A DNA stretch of 64,000 nucleotides from Pestalotiopsis fici W106-1 (lineage: Eukaryota > Ascomycota > Sordariomycetes > Amphisphaeriales > Sporocadaceae), in the NCBI RefSeq assembly GCF_000516985.1, contig NW_006917099.1, positions 1,380,685 through 1,444,684 on the forward strand, in the 5' to 3' direction. How positions within the stretch are numbered: the first letter of the stretch is position 1; every line of letters starts with the position of its first letter. The notes under the pieces are model-generated. The model did no database searches, had not been told where the DNA came from, and worked only from the letters and a program-made list of their open reading frames with translations. This document shows, piece by piece, positions 34,068 to 45,186 of the stretch. A program made the position numbers and the translations under genes.

Positions 34068-35382
34068 GATTGTTCACGGTCAAAGGCCCCGGTTGAAGGG
34101 CTTCGCAACGCGAGTGGATTGCCATTGGCCCTTGAACATATATAACTGACGATGGTAAAAGCTTTGCTAACCACAAAGAAGGGTCTCTGTTGTTGTTGTT
34201 TTGTGGTTATACTTGTCTCTTTACTTTGACAAAGCCATATATCGGACATGTCAAAGAAACTGACAAGTGAGTGTGGAGGAGGACTTGAGCTCAATAGCAA
34301 CGGCTTCTTTCATGTATGGGAAACTCGCCATGATGATTCAAGCATTTGATGGAACCACAGACTGTATTGTCTGGACCTTGGCTTGAACATGAGTCTTGGT
34401 CTTGTTGGTTGGCTTTTGCCCCGTCTCATCGTTGTCCGCCTTGTGGGACAAAGGGATATGTGACGAGTAGACCGACTCGCGATGGGGCTCAAAGAGATCA
34501 TGATGCCTCTCACTCATGACATCTGTCAGATTGCAACTGCTAGGTCTTGCGAAAGTAAGTGCCTTGTCTTTATACCTTGGGCATTAGACAGACAACTGGG
34601 ACACTCCCCGGCACATGTGTTCAACCTTGGGTGACCTTGCTTCTCATACGCTTGGGTGCACCTGTCCAGCTCTCCTCACATTTGGGTGTGACCTACAGGC
34701 GGTATTGCTTGGATAAAGGAGAACATACATATGTAGCACATTATGCATGACCCGAAACCGCTAAAGATTTGGTTGTGTATGGTATTGGACCTTGATTATA
34801 TCCAGGGCCGTCACATATTCTTACCTCACAAATTGCGCATAGTATGGCAATGCATTGAATTGTATAAACATCGAGTCGGATACAGCACATGTGTCTGCAA
34901 TGAGAACAAAGACGAGCATTCAAGAGATCTTGGAGGAAGCAAGAAGTGTAACCAAACCAAGCCAATCATGTTCATGTTCGGACTCTGAAGGAGGCAGTCC
35001 CACACGAACGAGACTTGGGCCACTTCGACAATCTTATCCAGGGTTCAAATGCCTGGCGTTCTTTTGCACATTATTTGAAGACAATGACTTCATTGTGGTC
35101 CAGCATGGTACAAAAACATTAAAGACAATCATGTCAGCCTCGTTCCACTATACGCAACCCACTTGGCCGTGACCAACCCAAGCAATTGGCTTTCCATGTC
35201 TTTCGCGATCCATCCAGCGCTGCGCACGGACCATATCAAGACAGTCACCGCCTAGGTAGGGCAAGGCCCTGCGCCCGAATTTCTGCCGTGGGCAGCGTTT
35301 CAGCATCTATCAAAGTTCAGAGCTTCAGCTCCCCTCCTCCATTCGTTCTCTCCTCACCAACAACCCTCATCAAGAACATTCG
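34068..35382. other. 1.3-kb spacer and RPL41 promoter
   Basis: No gene supported. Frames of up to 105 codons lack features. The right part (after about 35,200) is the promoter and first untranslated exon of RPL41, ending ACATTCG before donor GTAAGC. Confidence 0.45.
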
Positions 35383-35612
35383 GTAAGCTTGGCCCTCCAC
35401 CCCCAGCGCCCGCGAGTGCATCGCAATGGCAGCAATGGCTTTCGCAGAGCGTTTTGCACTTGTTGCAGAGCTTTGCAGCTTTCGTCTGAGCCGGGCCACC
35501 TGATTGCGCAGAGTTGCATCCGGCTGTCTCGTGCACAAACAAGCTTCAAGCAAGCTTTGAGGGCAGCACAACATGGTCACTCCTTCACAATTACTAATAC
35601 CCATCTTTGCAG
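35383..35612 (+). other. RPL41: Probable 5' UTR intron of RPL41
   Basis: A GTAAGC donor follows ACATTCG, and a CATCTTTGCAG acceptor lies six bases before the ATG. Leader introns are common in fungal ribosomal protein genes. The exact donor is inferred. Confidence 0.55.
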
Positions 35613-35618
35613 GTCAAG

Positions 35619-35767
35619 ATGAGAGCCAAGTGGAGAAAGAAGCGCGTCAGACGTCTCAAGCGTAAGAGAAGAAAGATGAGAGCTCGCAGGTACGTCATAG
35701 CCAACTTGGCACAGCTCTACTCACTATGACCTGCACATGCTGACACAATTGCTTCTGCAGCAAATAA
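35619..35767 (+). CDS. RPL41: 60S ribosomal protein eL41
   Basis: Encodes the 25-residue, almost wholly basic eL41 of the large ribosomal subunit. Exons 35619-35689 and 35761-35767: the first ends CGC AG and the second is just C AAA TAA, giving the invariant RARSK end. The start MRAKWRKKRVRRLKRKR matches eL41 from yeast to man. The 71-nt intron has a GTACGT donor and a TTCTGCAG acceptor. The gene is too short for usual gene finders and easily missed. Confidence 0.95.
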
Positions 35768-36604
35768 ACGCCTCGCCACAACTCGATCTCAGTCGTCACT
35801 GAGTGAGCGCATCGCCGTGTCTACACAGCACCCATCATGAACGCACCTCAGACCAAACCATCACAACCAGCCCAATGGGCTCATCATTCGACATGTTTCC
35901 ACGTTTCACGACAAGGATTGTGCGAAGGAATCGCAGCTTGCGGCCAGGAGTGAGGAATTTGGCATGATGGACTCGGCACTTGCAAAGTACAAACTGGTCA
36001 ATTTCACATCGAGTTACAGGAATGGAGGGTTTTCACGCTGTAAGCCTTTCGGAAGAAGCACGACTGCAAAGAAAGCATGGCAGATCGGAACCATAAGATG
36101 GGATTTGTTGCTGAGCAGTTGAATTGACAAGACCTGCTTCTACTGTGCATATTTTGACTTTTTTGATCGTGATTCTGGTGATGGTGACTATGACGAAATG
36201 TGCGTGGGGCTCGCGACTATGCCTACTAGTACTATTCGCATTTGAATGATACAATCAGAGGTCATTGAATTCTCATTGTAGACAATCCGCGTTTCGAGAC
36301 ACTTGAACGACATGAAACTTCTTTTCCAAGTACTTCCCATAATCAACTCCAACTACGCCGAGGTCTTTATTCAATTACACCTGCGCCCACCCTGCCACTA
36401 CAATAGAGCTCCAATAGCTTGAAGTGGGGTTGCTTTTTCTCACCGCCCGGCGCTTTCCTAGTCGTCGAACCCCTGCCATCTCCGGCAGTAAAAAAAAAGT
36501 TGACTGTAGAAGCATCGAGTCGGCGAACAAGTGAGGCTTCAGTCTTGAGCAGGAACCCGGCCCATTGACCTTCAAACTACTTCCCTTTCCCTACCGACGA
36601 CAAG
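35768..36604. other. RPL41 3' region and RPA49 promoter
   Basis: No gene seen. The final 100 bases lead into the RPA49 start codon. Confidence 0.5.
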
Positions 36605-38062
36605 ATGGGAGGCGGCCACGAGAAAAAGAGAAAGAGAGGAGAGGAGGGTTCCTCCAAATCCAGAAAAAAGGCGAGCGTGCAGACGCCTGCTCTACCAGCC
36701 AGTATCAAGGTCGCCTCGGTCAAAACCGTCAAGACATGCCCCCCAGTCATTGGTACGCTCAACTTGCCGTTCGTCTTTGCGCAAGTCGCCGATACTAAAC
36801 AGAGAACAGCGACGACTCCTGGCCTATGCCTGCCTGGCGATGTTCAATTTCAGGCCTATTCGAAACCCGAATCCTTCACACCCAAGAAGAGCAAAAAGTC
36901 TGCGCCGACGCCCACAAATCTAGTCTTGCACTCGTCCGCACATAGAACATTGGACTACACAGCCAAGGAAGATGGAGTTGGCGGAAACGAATCACATCTC
37001 AAGCACTACATTGGCGTGTTTGACCCGGCAACCGGTTCGCTTTCTGTCATGGAAGCCAAGAAGATGGCCGTCAGAGGTGTCGTCCGATCGCAAAAGCCCG
37101 CCGCGGACAAGGCGGCAGATAGAGCAGTGTCCAAGGTGAGACTAATCTTTTCTGCATTCCATGTCGTCATGGCACGACACTGACATTTGCAGACAATGAC
37201 GGAACTGCGCAACGACTTGGGTGAGGCTTTCGGCACAAAGAAGGCACGAAAGGCCATTGCATCCATTACACAGAATGCCATTGCACCGGAAAAGGATATC
37301 TTGAGCGCTGGTGGCAGCCCACGCAAGCTCGACGCAACGGCAAAGGCCATGATGGAGTCGATACAAGAAAGCACACGCGGCATGGCGACCAGGGAAGAAC
37401 TCCAGGCCTCCGTGGACCAGGCCAAGCCGGTGCCTCCTGGCAACTTTGGCGCTACCGAGATCCAGGAGGTTTACAGACCAGAGCAGATGATTGGTGCCGA
37501 CATACTCATCTCGTGTCCCATCAAGGACTGGCAAGACTCGGCCAAGAATCAGCTGCCTCTGCAGCTACCATACCAGTTCATCTCATCCAACATGTACACC
37601 ATTGCCGCCGGTCCAAAGTCTACTGACCGGTTAAGACTGTTGCGATACCTCAACTACCTCATCATCTTCATCAAGATTGCCAAGCCGGGCGCTCAGAGAG
37701 GCGTGCTGAGAGTCCCGCCGAAGCAGCAACTACACGACAAGATGGAGAATGCGCCGGCACCAGTCATTGAGAGCATACGGAGAAGATTCTCTGCCAATGG
37801 CGAGATTAGGAAATTCCACAGGGACCTTTTGATGACGTACAGCTGCGCAATCGCAGCCATTTTGATGAATTACGAGTTTGAGACGAGCGCCCTGAGACAA
37901 GACCTGGGCTTGGACGAGAGGCAATTCGCACAGTATTGGAGGGAGATTGGAGGAAAACTGTCCAACCCGGTTGGCAAGGTCAAGGGTACCAAGATGCAGG
38001 TGGCCAAGCTGGCCCTGCCTCTAGAGTTCCCACAGGTCAGATTTGTGCAGCGTTCTCGATAA
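36605..38062 (+). CDS. RPA49: RNA polymerase I subunit A49
   Basis: Subunit of the A49-A34.5 heterodimer, which stabilises RNA polymerase I on rDNA in the nucleolus and aids initiation and elongation. Exons 36605-37135 and 37193-38062 (466 residues). The N-terminus is Lys/Arg-rich (GGGHEKKRKRG, KSRKK). The dimerisation module follows, with LPGDVQFQAYSK and HYIGVFDPATGSLSVMEAK, the latter highly characteristic. The C-terminal tandem winged-helix part begins around YRPEQMIGADILISC and includes RLRLLRYLNYLIIF and MTYSCAIAAILMNYEFE. The 57-nt intron joins AVSK to TMTELRNDLGEAFGTKKA. Length fits the family. Confidence 0.92.
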
Positions 38063-38943
38063 AGAGAGCCATATCCGCCTTGATTTGAAGTTTATGCATT
38101 GGGGGAAAAGGAGTCAAAATCATACCCTCGTCGGATTGCAAGAGTTGCTCTACGGAAACATTGATAGAAATGGTCTACAATAGCATCACATCAATACAAA
38201 TCATCGGTCAATGGAACTTTAGAATAATGCAGAAACATGAAGATGTAAATCGCTATATTAGCCATGAAATACTTTTTCCGGGGACTTTGCACGACTTTTC
38301 CTCCAATATTGTCTCGCCCTCAGGCAGTGGACTCGAAAGCAGACTGCTTTTTGTTGCTCAGTGAATATCATAGTTGAGCTAAATTACACAGCACAGGGTC
38401 AAAACGTTTAACATTCTACATTCACGATTCATGCAAGCATTCTGTAGAGAGCAAACAATTAGATTCACATATCTATATAAGAGTTGCTCTTTTGGTGAGG
38501 GTACATTCCAAGCAGTATTGTGAGTATATACCGAGGAACGTACTCCAAACACCCTGAAATAATCCATTCCGAAATGGTCATACGACTATGGTTGTATGTC
38601 CTCCGACTCTATTTATGAGTTCTTCCGGACGGCGGAAACCAATGCATGAAGTACGGCTTCATCGTTACGCTCGATGAACCACGGGCGATGATGTGCCAAG
38701 TACCTAATTGTGCAAATCCTCCACAGGAGTATTGCTCGCTTACATCACTCGAGCGAATCTGCCACCTACGATGACCACGATGTCAACCTGCAGCATCTTG
38801 ATTCGCTGCGGATGAACAATAACATCAAGGACTGGTATTTGATCGTTATCAAAGCTTCTCTGTAGATAAAGGGTCAGCACTGAATATCTTGCTCAACACT
38901 GAGCATTATAGAGAAGGGAGGCTGGGCCAATTAGTAGATAAGC
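38063..38943. other. Spacer with sequence resembling 44.3 kb
   Basis: No gene seen. Bases about 38,430-38,600 resemble 44,330-44,510 in the same orientation (GTAGAGAG..CAAACAAT, AGTATTGTGAGTA/AGCATTGTGAGTA, GTCATACGACT), suggesting a duplicated flank around the tandem zinc-knuckle genes. Confidence 0.4.
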
Positions 38944-40566
38944 TCAAGAGGTGTCTTCCACTTTTACCTTGGCGCCACCTGTGAGTGAAGCAGACCGGAC
39001 TCGGTGAAGAGGGTCTGGACTCTGTGAGGTTTTGACCTTTGGTGTGTCCAGCATACTGTGATCAGAGTCCTCCTTGACTTCGTCAAGGTCCTGCTTAGTC
39101 TTTTCGTGTCTATGGCGTCCAGAGATGGGCTGGCGCTCATTGAGCTTCCTTCTTTTGTCCGCCGGACGGCCGGTGTAGGGTGAAGAGCCCTGCGAGACAT
39201 GATCCGGAGACAGACTCCGCTTGTTTTTCATCTTTCTGTTGTTCGATTCTACAATGGAATCGACACCGATAACCCATTCCGGCAAACTAACAACCCGTTT
39301 CCCCTCTAGAGCTACCGGGTGATTGGTAAAGAGGGTCCACCTCGGGCTATACTTGTTGGCATGATCTGTATTCAGATAATCATTGAATGCCCCTGCCGCT
39401 TGATGGTTGGGCGGTGGGCCTGAATTGATCCATATGCCCAGACAGGGGTCCGCTGGGGGAAGCCTTTCGAGTTCTGTACGCACGTCGGCGAGAGCATGGT
39501 ACTTGAATGTCTTGTAATAAGGACCCCTCCTGGCCTTCTGATCCCTTTTGAACTGGAGATCCTCGTACATTGCTGCGGCAAATGGAGATAGAGGGGGACT
39601 CCAGTCACGTTGGCCTCTGTCCTTCATGTCTATCGTTGCCGCCAGAGGTGCCAGACTCTGTCTGGCAAAAATAAACAAATAATTCTCCAGGCTATCTCTC
39701 TTGTCCTCATCGATCAGATCCCAATACAAGCAAGTCTCTGTCAAGTGGTAGGCACCACCACAGAGACCGCAAGTATTCAGGACGCCTCCATCAAGGGGTC
39801 CACGGCAAAACTCTGGAGCATGCATTTGACCACAGTGCTGGTGCCAAATCTTGTTCCGGTCTGCGGGAAGTCGGGGAATTGAGGCCGGGTCCCTCTCCAG
39901 GACTTTGCGGAGTTCGTCCTTGTGGAGAGGTACCCAGGCCTCGGGAGGAGCGGGTTTCTTACCTCGGGGTTTCCCTCCTGGCCGTTTGGGATTGTAACCA
40001 TTGTCAGAAATCCGAGTCTCAAACCCATGTGGTTCTTGAGAGCCAAAGACATACGAAGGATCCTGGGGAGAAGCTTGACCTCCAGGCTGGGGGTTTTGGC
40101 CGTACGGCTGTGTTTGGGAAACTGGACCAGCATACTGCTGAGGGGCAGCAATTGGTCCCGGACCATTCCATTGAGGCACTGGACCTTGAACATACTGAGG
40201 AGGGGCATGGTTCGGTACATGATAGCCATATGGGATATGGTTCTGTGGTGGATAGTAGCCATACGGCTGATACTGGGCAGGTGGTACATAGCCATACTGT
40301 TGGGGTGGCAGACCAGTACCATGCTGCACAGGCAAGTTGGTATACACCGGTTGGCCTGGGGGTTGACCATGGGTAAACGTGGGCTGGAATTGTGCCTGGC
40401 CCTTGGTAAACGCTGGCTGCCCTTGGGCTTGACCTTGCGTAAACGTGGGCTGATCTTGGGACATGCCCTGGGTAAACGTGGGTTGGTCTTGATCTTGGCC
40501 ATGTGGTCGTCTCGGTGGTGCTCCGCGCGGGCGTTTGCCGCGATGCGGATTATATGAGCCGCACAT
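38944..40566 (-). CDS. Zinc-knuckle protein with Q/P/Y-rich N-terminus (tandem paralogue A)
   Basis: A 540-residue protein of no family I recognise, in tandem with the gene at 41.1 kb. The start is set at MCGSYNPHRGKRPRG because the paralogue begins MPNSHRGNRARNAPP; the frame is open 47 codons further upstream. About 45 residues of imperfect QDQPTFTQG-like repeats are followed by a Pro/Gln/Tyr/Gly-rich region. The conserved core contains HCGQMHAPEFC, then a perfect CCHC knuckle CGLCGGAYHLTETC (C-x2-C-x4-H-x4-C), and an ENYLFIFARQSLAPLA helix. A basic nuclear-type signal (RPADKRRKLNE) and an acidic tail close the protein. The composition suggests a nuclear or RNA-granule RNA-binding protein; that is inference. 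Confidence 0.75.
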   Translation of the reverse strand: MCGSYNPHRGKRPRGAPPRRPHGQDQDQPTFTQGMSQDQPTFTQGQAQGQPAFTKGQAQFQPTFTHGQPPGQPVYTNLPVQHGTGLPPQQYGYVPPAQYQPYGYYPPQNHIPYGYHVPNHAPPQYVQGPVPQWNGPGPIAAPQQYAGPVSQTQPYGQNPQPGGQASPQDPSYVFGSQEPHGFETRISDNGYNPKRPGGKPRGKKPAPPEAWVPLHKDELRKVLERDPASIPRLPADRNKIWHQHCGQMHAPEFCRGPLDGGVLNTCGLCGGAYHLTETCLYWDLIDEDKRDSLENYLFIFARQSLAPLAATIDMKDRGQRDWSPPLSPFAAAMYEDLQFKRDQKARRGPYYKTFKYHALADVRTELERLPPADPCLGIWINSGPPPNHQAAGAFNDYLNTDHANKYSPRWTLFTNHPVALEGKRVVSLPEWVIGVDSIVESNNRKMKNKRSLSPDHVSQGSSPYTGRPADKRRKLNERQPISGRHRHEKTKQDLDEVKEDSDHSMLDTPKVKTSQSPDPLHRVRSASLTGGAKVKVEDTS

Positions 40567-41077
40567 CGTGGTTGTGTTTTTTCTTTGTGGTTGATGAATT
40601 GGGGTGGAAGAGAAACCACCGCTGTGTGTAGGTAGCTTCCAGGACAGCTTCACTGTAAGTACCTCTGTAGTCTGTCGAATGCAGCAAAGGAAACTAAGGT
40701 GGGCCACAGCTTGAATGACTGCCTTAGGACAAGGGAAACTCCCATCGAGGGGTTAGGTGATTATGCCAATATGATTATTCCACAAAACACCTAGGTATGA
40801 AGCTAGAGTCTATAGCCAGAAACCATTGTCCTAGTTTCATGGGCATCCATTGAGTTTGCATCAAAATAACTAAAAATCAAATTGCAAACGTTACGTGTTG
40901 AAAGGGGGCAAGAAAAAAGTCTCTTTGGGATTTAAATTATAACAAGTGCTTCTCAGACACTGTATTAGCTACCTTAAAGAAGTGCTTCGTCTAGCCAACT
41001 CACAGGGGCCATGCTGTGGTAGGGCCATCTCACAGGACTATGCTGTGATACTCGTGATCCGCTCTTCAACAAGTCAG
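40567..41077. other. Intergenic region of the tandem pair
   Basis: Promoter of paralogue A and 3' flank of paralogue B. No motif stood out. Confidence 0.5.
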
Positions 41078-43441
41078 TCAATACTGTTCCTCCTTGTCAT
41101 CGCTATAAGTGTCAAGCATGTCCTGAACCCATGATGGTGAAGCAAAAGGATTTTGCTCGTAGAACCGGAGACCAGATCCAATTTCTTGATCTGTAAATGC
41201 CCCTTTGTACTCTAGTTGCCAACACTCCTGACATTCTAGATACCGGTCCATCATGGTAACTGGGAATGGAAATTGATTTTCAATTTCTTTCTCATTCGCA
41301 ATTTTGAGCAGTTTGGCATCTCGAGTGGCATTCTCGTGTGCCCTTTTCCTAATGGAGAGTAGTCTCGCATCGATCTCGATGCCAATTTGTACTTTGGGAT
41401 GATGAGTGAACCGGCGGCGACAGAGAAGTCGAATCCCGTCAGCCCTGTAACCAGCAAATTCGCCATCACCACCACAATCGACTGGTTTGTACTGAACTCT
41501 ACTTTCCCACTGGCAGTGATATGTGTGGTTGGAATCGTGAGCAAGTACAAACCCGCAGGTCGGGCAATGCAGATCGCATCCCTTCTCACGGCAACTAGGA
41601 AGCGGACAGTAAACTCGGGGGCAGTCTTGCCAGAGATGCTGCTCTAGATGACTGATCCTACTTGTGTTGTTACGATCGCCTTGATCCCAAGCAACACAAT
41701 CGCAATTGGGCGCCCTACAATCGGCGTTGCAAAACATCGACATGTGATCATATGATCCGCATCTGCTACAACAGTGAGCTCCCATACAGTCGGGGATACA
41801 TACAGTCCTGTTATTGTTCAAACAACCTTCGCAGAGCACTTTGCAGCCATCTTTGTTATGGCCTGGACGGTTCTGGCATAAACACGTATCGTGCTTCTGT
41901 GGGCAGTCAGACCTACCATGGCCTCTACTATTGCAAGAGCCACAGCGCTCTTCACACGTTCCCGGATGGGCTTCTCTGCAATTTTCGCAGATTGGAATGC
42001 CAGCAGTATTCACAGGTTCGAAGATCGTCTGCTTCTTGTCAGCCATACTGGGCATTATTGGACCTTGGCGCAAATCGCTGTATTCCTGAAAGAGACCCCT
42101 TTTTGCATGCGAAACATTCCGAGACGGCTGTGACCAATTGGACAACTCACCTTCGAGTGCGTCCAAGGGGGCGTCATATTGGACGTCTTCCATGGGATCA
42201 TAGTCACGGTTCTTGTGACTTCTCACCCTCTTTGGTACTCCATGGCTAGATTCGGCTGCCTCCGGCGATCGACCTCGCTTTTGCTTCGAGTTTTTGCTCT
42301 TTGCTAGGAGGTCTTCGGTGCCAGTGACCCAGCGTCGGAAGTGGCAAAGCCGAACTCGGTTTGCCGGCACCTCCACCCCTTCGTTACTGAACAGAGTCCA
42401 GTTCGGGTTGTAAGGTGTGGCATGATCTGCTGAGAGATACTCTTCCCATACCCAGGGAGCGTCGACATTGGGCAGTGGGCCCAGCTGACTCCATTTCCCA
42501 AGGCAAGGATCATCCTTTGGAAGGCTTTCGACCTCGGTCCACAAGGGCCTGAGAGCATTATAGTTGAATCTTAGGAAATATGACGACTTGCCAGCTTTCC
42601 TGTCCAGGTCGTATTGCGCGTTCTCGTATAATGCCGCAGAGTTTGGACATAGTGGTGGACGGAAACCAGTGATATCCACCACTTTACTAAAGTCCTTTTT
42701 GCTTGCCAATGGTGCAAGACCCTGTCTGGCATAGACATGGAGGTATTTCTCCAAAGAGGAACCGTCGTCACTCACAAGACGCCAATACTCACATGCCTCT
42801 GTCAGGTGGTTTGGACCACCGCACAGCGCACAGGTATGTAAGACGCCTTGGATGAGGGGTCCCTGACAAAACTCTGGGGCATGCATCTGACCGCAATGGG
42901 AGTGCCAGATGGTACTACGGTTCTGTGGAAGCCGGGGGACTGTGCTTGCATCCTGGTCCAGACGACGTTTCAGTTCATCTTGGTCGAGGGGTATCCAGAC
43001 TTTGTCTGAAGGACTGGCGGCTCGTTCACTAGTAGTGTCCTTGCCTCGTCCTCCTCCACTTGTAGTGGCCCGACCCCGTCCTCGTCCACCTGTGGTGGCT
43101 TGAGGTTGACCTTGATCTCTTCGAGAGTTGTTCTCGTAAGTGGGCTGTTGGGCACGACTGGATATTACTTCCTCATATTGCCTGAGCTCGTCTCGGAAAT
43201 CCATGTATCTTGCTATCCGCCCCTGCAATCCACTATAGTTCTGGCCTCGGCCAGAGGATTGCTGGCCTCTACCAGAGGATTGCTGGTTTTGGTAGCCAGA
43301 TGATTGCTGGCCGTGACTTGTAAACTGCTGGCCGCGGCCAGATGACTGTTGGCCACGCCCGAATGACTGTGGGCCACGGCCAAAGGAAGGCCGTGGTGGT
43401 GGCGCATTACGCGCACGATTCCCGCGATGGGAGTTGGGCAT
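41078..43441 (-). CDS. Multi-zinc-knuckle protein with RGQ-rich N-terminus (tandem paralogue B)
   Basis: A 787-residue frame, start at MPNSHRGNRARN by comparison with paralogue A. The N-terminus has GRGQQSSGRGQQ-type repeats and RGRGRA patches, prion-like and RGG-like in composition. The core repeats paralogue A: HSHCGQMHAPEFC, CALCGGPNHLTEAC, KYLHVYARQGLAPLA. Paralogue B alone then adds a long Cys/His array with canonical knuckles CGSCNSRGHGRSDC and CCSRCGSYDHMSMFC plus several irregular ones (CENCREAHPGTC, CLCQNRPGHNKDGC), and a C-terminal region ending in an acidic tail. A segment at 42086-42150 looks like a 65-nt intron but is out of frame. If it were spliced, the protein would end soon after 430 codons. 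CCHC knuckles usually bind single-stranded nucleic acid. The function is unknown. Confidence 0.75.
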   Translation of the reverse strand: MPNSHRGNRARNAPPPRPSFGRGPQSFGRGQQSSGRGQQFTSHGQQSSGYQNQQSSGRGQQSSGRGQNYSGLQGRIARYMDFRDELRQYEEVISSRAQQPTYENNSRRDQGQPQATTGGRGRGRATTSGGGRGKDTTSERAASPSDKVWIPLDQDELKRRLDQDASTVPRLPQNRSTIWHSHCGQMHAPEFCQGPLIQGVLHTCALCGGPNHLTEACEYWRLVSDDGSSLEKYLHVYARQGLAPLASKKDFSKVVDITGFRPPLCPNSAALYENAQYDLDRKAGKSSYFLRFNYNALRPLWTEVESLPKDDPCLGKWSQLGPLPNVDAPWVWEEYLSADHATPYNPNWTLFSNEGVEVPANRVRLCHFRRWVTGTEDLLAKSKNSKQKRGRSPEAAESSHGVPKRVRSHKNRDYDPMEDVQYDAPLDALEGELSNWSQPSRNVSHAKRGLFQEYSDLRQGPIMPSMADKKQTIFEPVNTAGIPICENCREAHPGTCEERCGSCNSRGHGRSDCPQKHDTCLCQNRPGHNKDGCKVLCEGCLNNNRTVCIPDCMGAHCCSRCGSYDHMSMFCNADCRAPNCDCVAWDQGDRNNTSRISHLEQHLWQDCPRVYCPLPSCREKGCDLHCPTCGFVLAHDSNHTYHCQWESRVQYKPVDCGGDGEFAGYRADGIRLLCRRRFTHHPKVQIGIEIDARLLSIRKRAHENATRDAKLLKIANEKEIENQFPFPVTMMDRYLECQECWQLEYKGAFTDQEIGSGLRFYEQNPFASPSWVQDMLDTYSDDKEEQY

Positions 43442-45186
43442 TGTGGGAGGTTGACCGCCACTGATGACCAAAATTTTCTTCTTCTTGTTGTTGTTGTTGT
43501 TGTTGTGGCAGTGTTGGATGTGGATGATAGTTTTGTTGTTGTTGATGGTGGAAGGGGTAAGAGAAGACAGTAGGTCTGCGCAGATACTTTAGTGTGGGCT
43601 TCAGCGCAAATACAAACGCCTATGTAGGCCTACATTAGGTACCTAGGTTTGTACCTTAAGGCACCCAGTTGGACCATAGCTCATCTACTGGGGGTAGGGG
43701 CTCTGAAACAATGGGGGACAAATGACCTTCGACGCTATGATTATTCCAATCACTTCTCACCAGAGTGAATATGAACATATGATCGAAGGAGTGTCTGAAA
43801 GGTATCTGAGCTGATCCTAGGATATATAAAGGAGAGAGCCTGACAAGCGATTGAATGTATCCGAGCAGGTGATCTGCAGTGGTTACTGACTACGTGAATG
43901 CAGCAGGTGGCTACTGGCATTCCACTCATGTCAACCAATTTGGGTGGTTTTCGTGTCAGACCATGCTGTCAGGTCCGCATCCAGAGCGTTCGAATCATTA
44001 TTGGCAGGCATTTTGATGCCCAACAATTCCCCCAATTTTCAATATTTAAAGTTTTTTTGACATAAGAAACCACTGTTCATCACGGGTACGGGCTTATCCA
44101 CAGCGTGATTCCCTCCCTGAACCAAAGCCATGTCGGCTATGCGAATGATTAGATGAGTGGAAAATGCTTATAATCCAGGCAGTAGAGTTGAGGGCACGCG
44201 GCTGAATACGCATACTTTGGCAATGATATATATAAGCAGGTAAAGGTAGGCGAGTCATTTGGCATACTATTAAAATCTTCACTATGACACATTCATGATT
44301 TTATTATGACGGATTTTTGTTTTTATTTGAATATAGTAGAGAGACCAAACAATCAGATCCATGTTTTCACCTGAGAGTTGGTCTCATGACGCAAGTCCAA
44401 TCTAAACAGCATTGTGAGTACCAAGGAAAGTACTTCATCCACTGTGGAATGATCCATGGCCCAGAACTGGGTCGTACAACGGTATACTGTATTGTCATAC
44501 GACTGTGTAATACTTGGTCATCCGACTGTGTGATATATGGTCATACGACCTTGTGGAGCCAGGGCTGGATGTGTTCATGCCTCAGCGGGACACTGATAAT
44601 CCAGGGAACAGGGGTGGCAGTCTTCATATGAGAAGAACTGCTCCTAGGCCTGACCGACTTACTTGGGTAGGAATCCAGAGTCTGAAGCAGTTTAGCTTCA
44701 AGTCCTCTTCTTCCCATTTCTGTAGCGAGTGCTGGTCATTGGCATGGCCCATAACATCTTATCAGGCTCTCCTCCTTGTTCTTTTACTCAAATCTGGTAC
44801 TCACCGAGGCTTGCCTCTCAGATATCAAGCGATACTGTTTGGCTCTGACCCTGGGTACCAGCTGTCTTGGCATACGCCTTGTGGCCACGTGCTGGTCTCA
44901 TCGAAGACGGGTACTACCTCAGCATCATAGGGGCTTGCTGAGGCTCTACCGCCGACCTTGCGTGGCCCATCTGAAAACATGTGGTCTTACGACTTTGGGA
45001 TGTCCACACGGACTTGTGTGCATGGGAATTGGGCTCCTCCCGGAGAATCTCGCTAATTCATTCCATGTGCTCAGCAGTGACATACGTCTTCAACTCTGAA
45101 TCGTTAGGGATCACCAGCGATTCGGTTGTCAAAGGTGGCAATTCTCACCTGAGAAGCCGGCCTTATCATCAAGACACGTCTTCGAA
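43442..45186. other. 1.7-kb region with coding-like scraps
   Basis: A TTGTTG microsatellite lies just upstream of paralogue B (about 43,480-43,510). Bases 44,490-44,560 hold about three 23-bp tandem copies of GTCATACGACTGTGTGATAT-like sequence. A minus-strand frame around 44,840-44,990 reads like protein (YDAEVVPVFDETSTWPQG) but has no start and ends quickly, so it may be an exon of an undetected or decayed gene. Confidence 0.4.

Noticed and set aside
39922..40619. Frames overlapping the repeat-rich N-terminus of paralogue A
   Set aside because: Periodic repeats keep other frames open. Only the minus frame matching paralogue B is supported.
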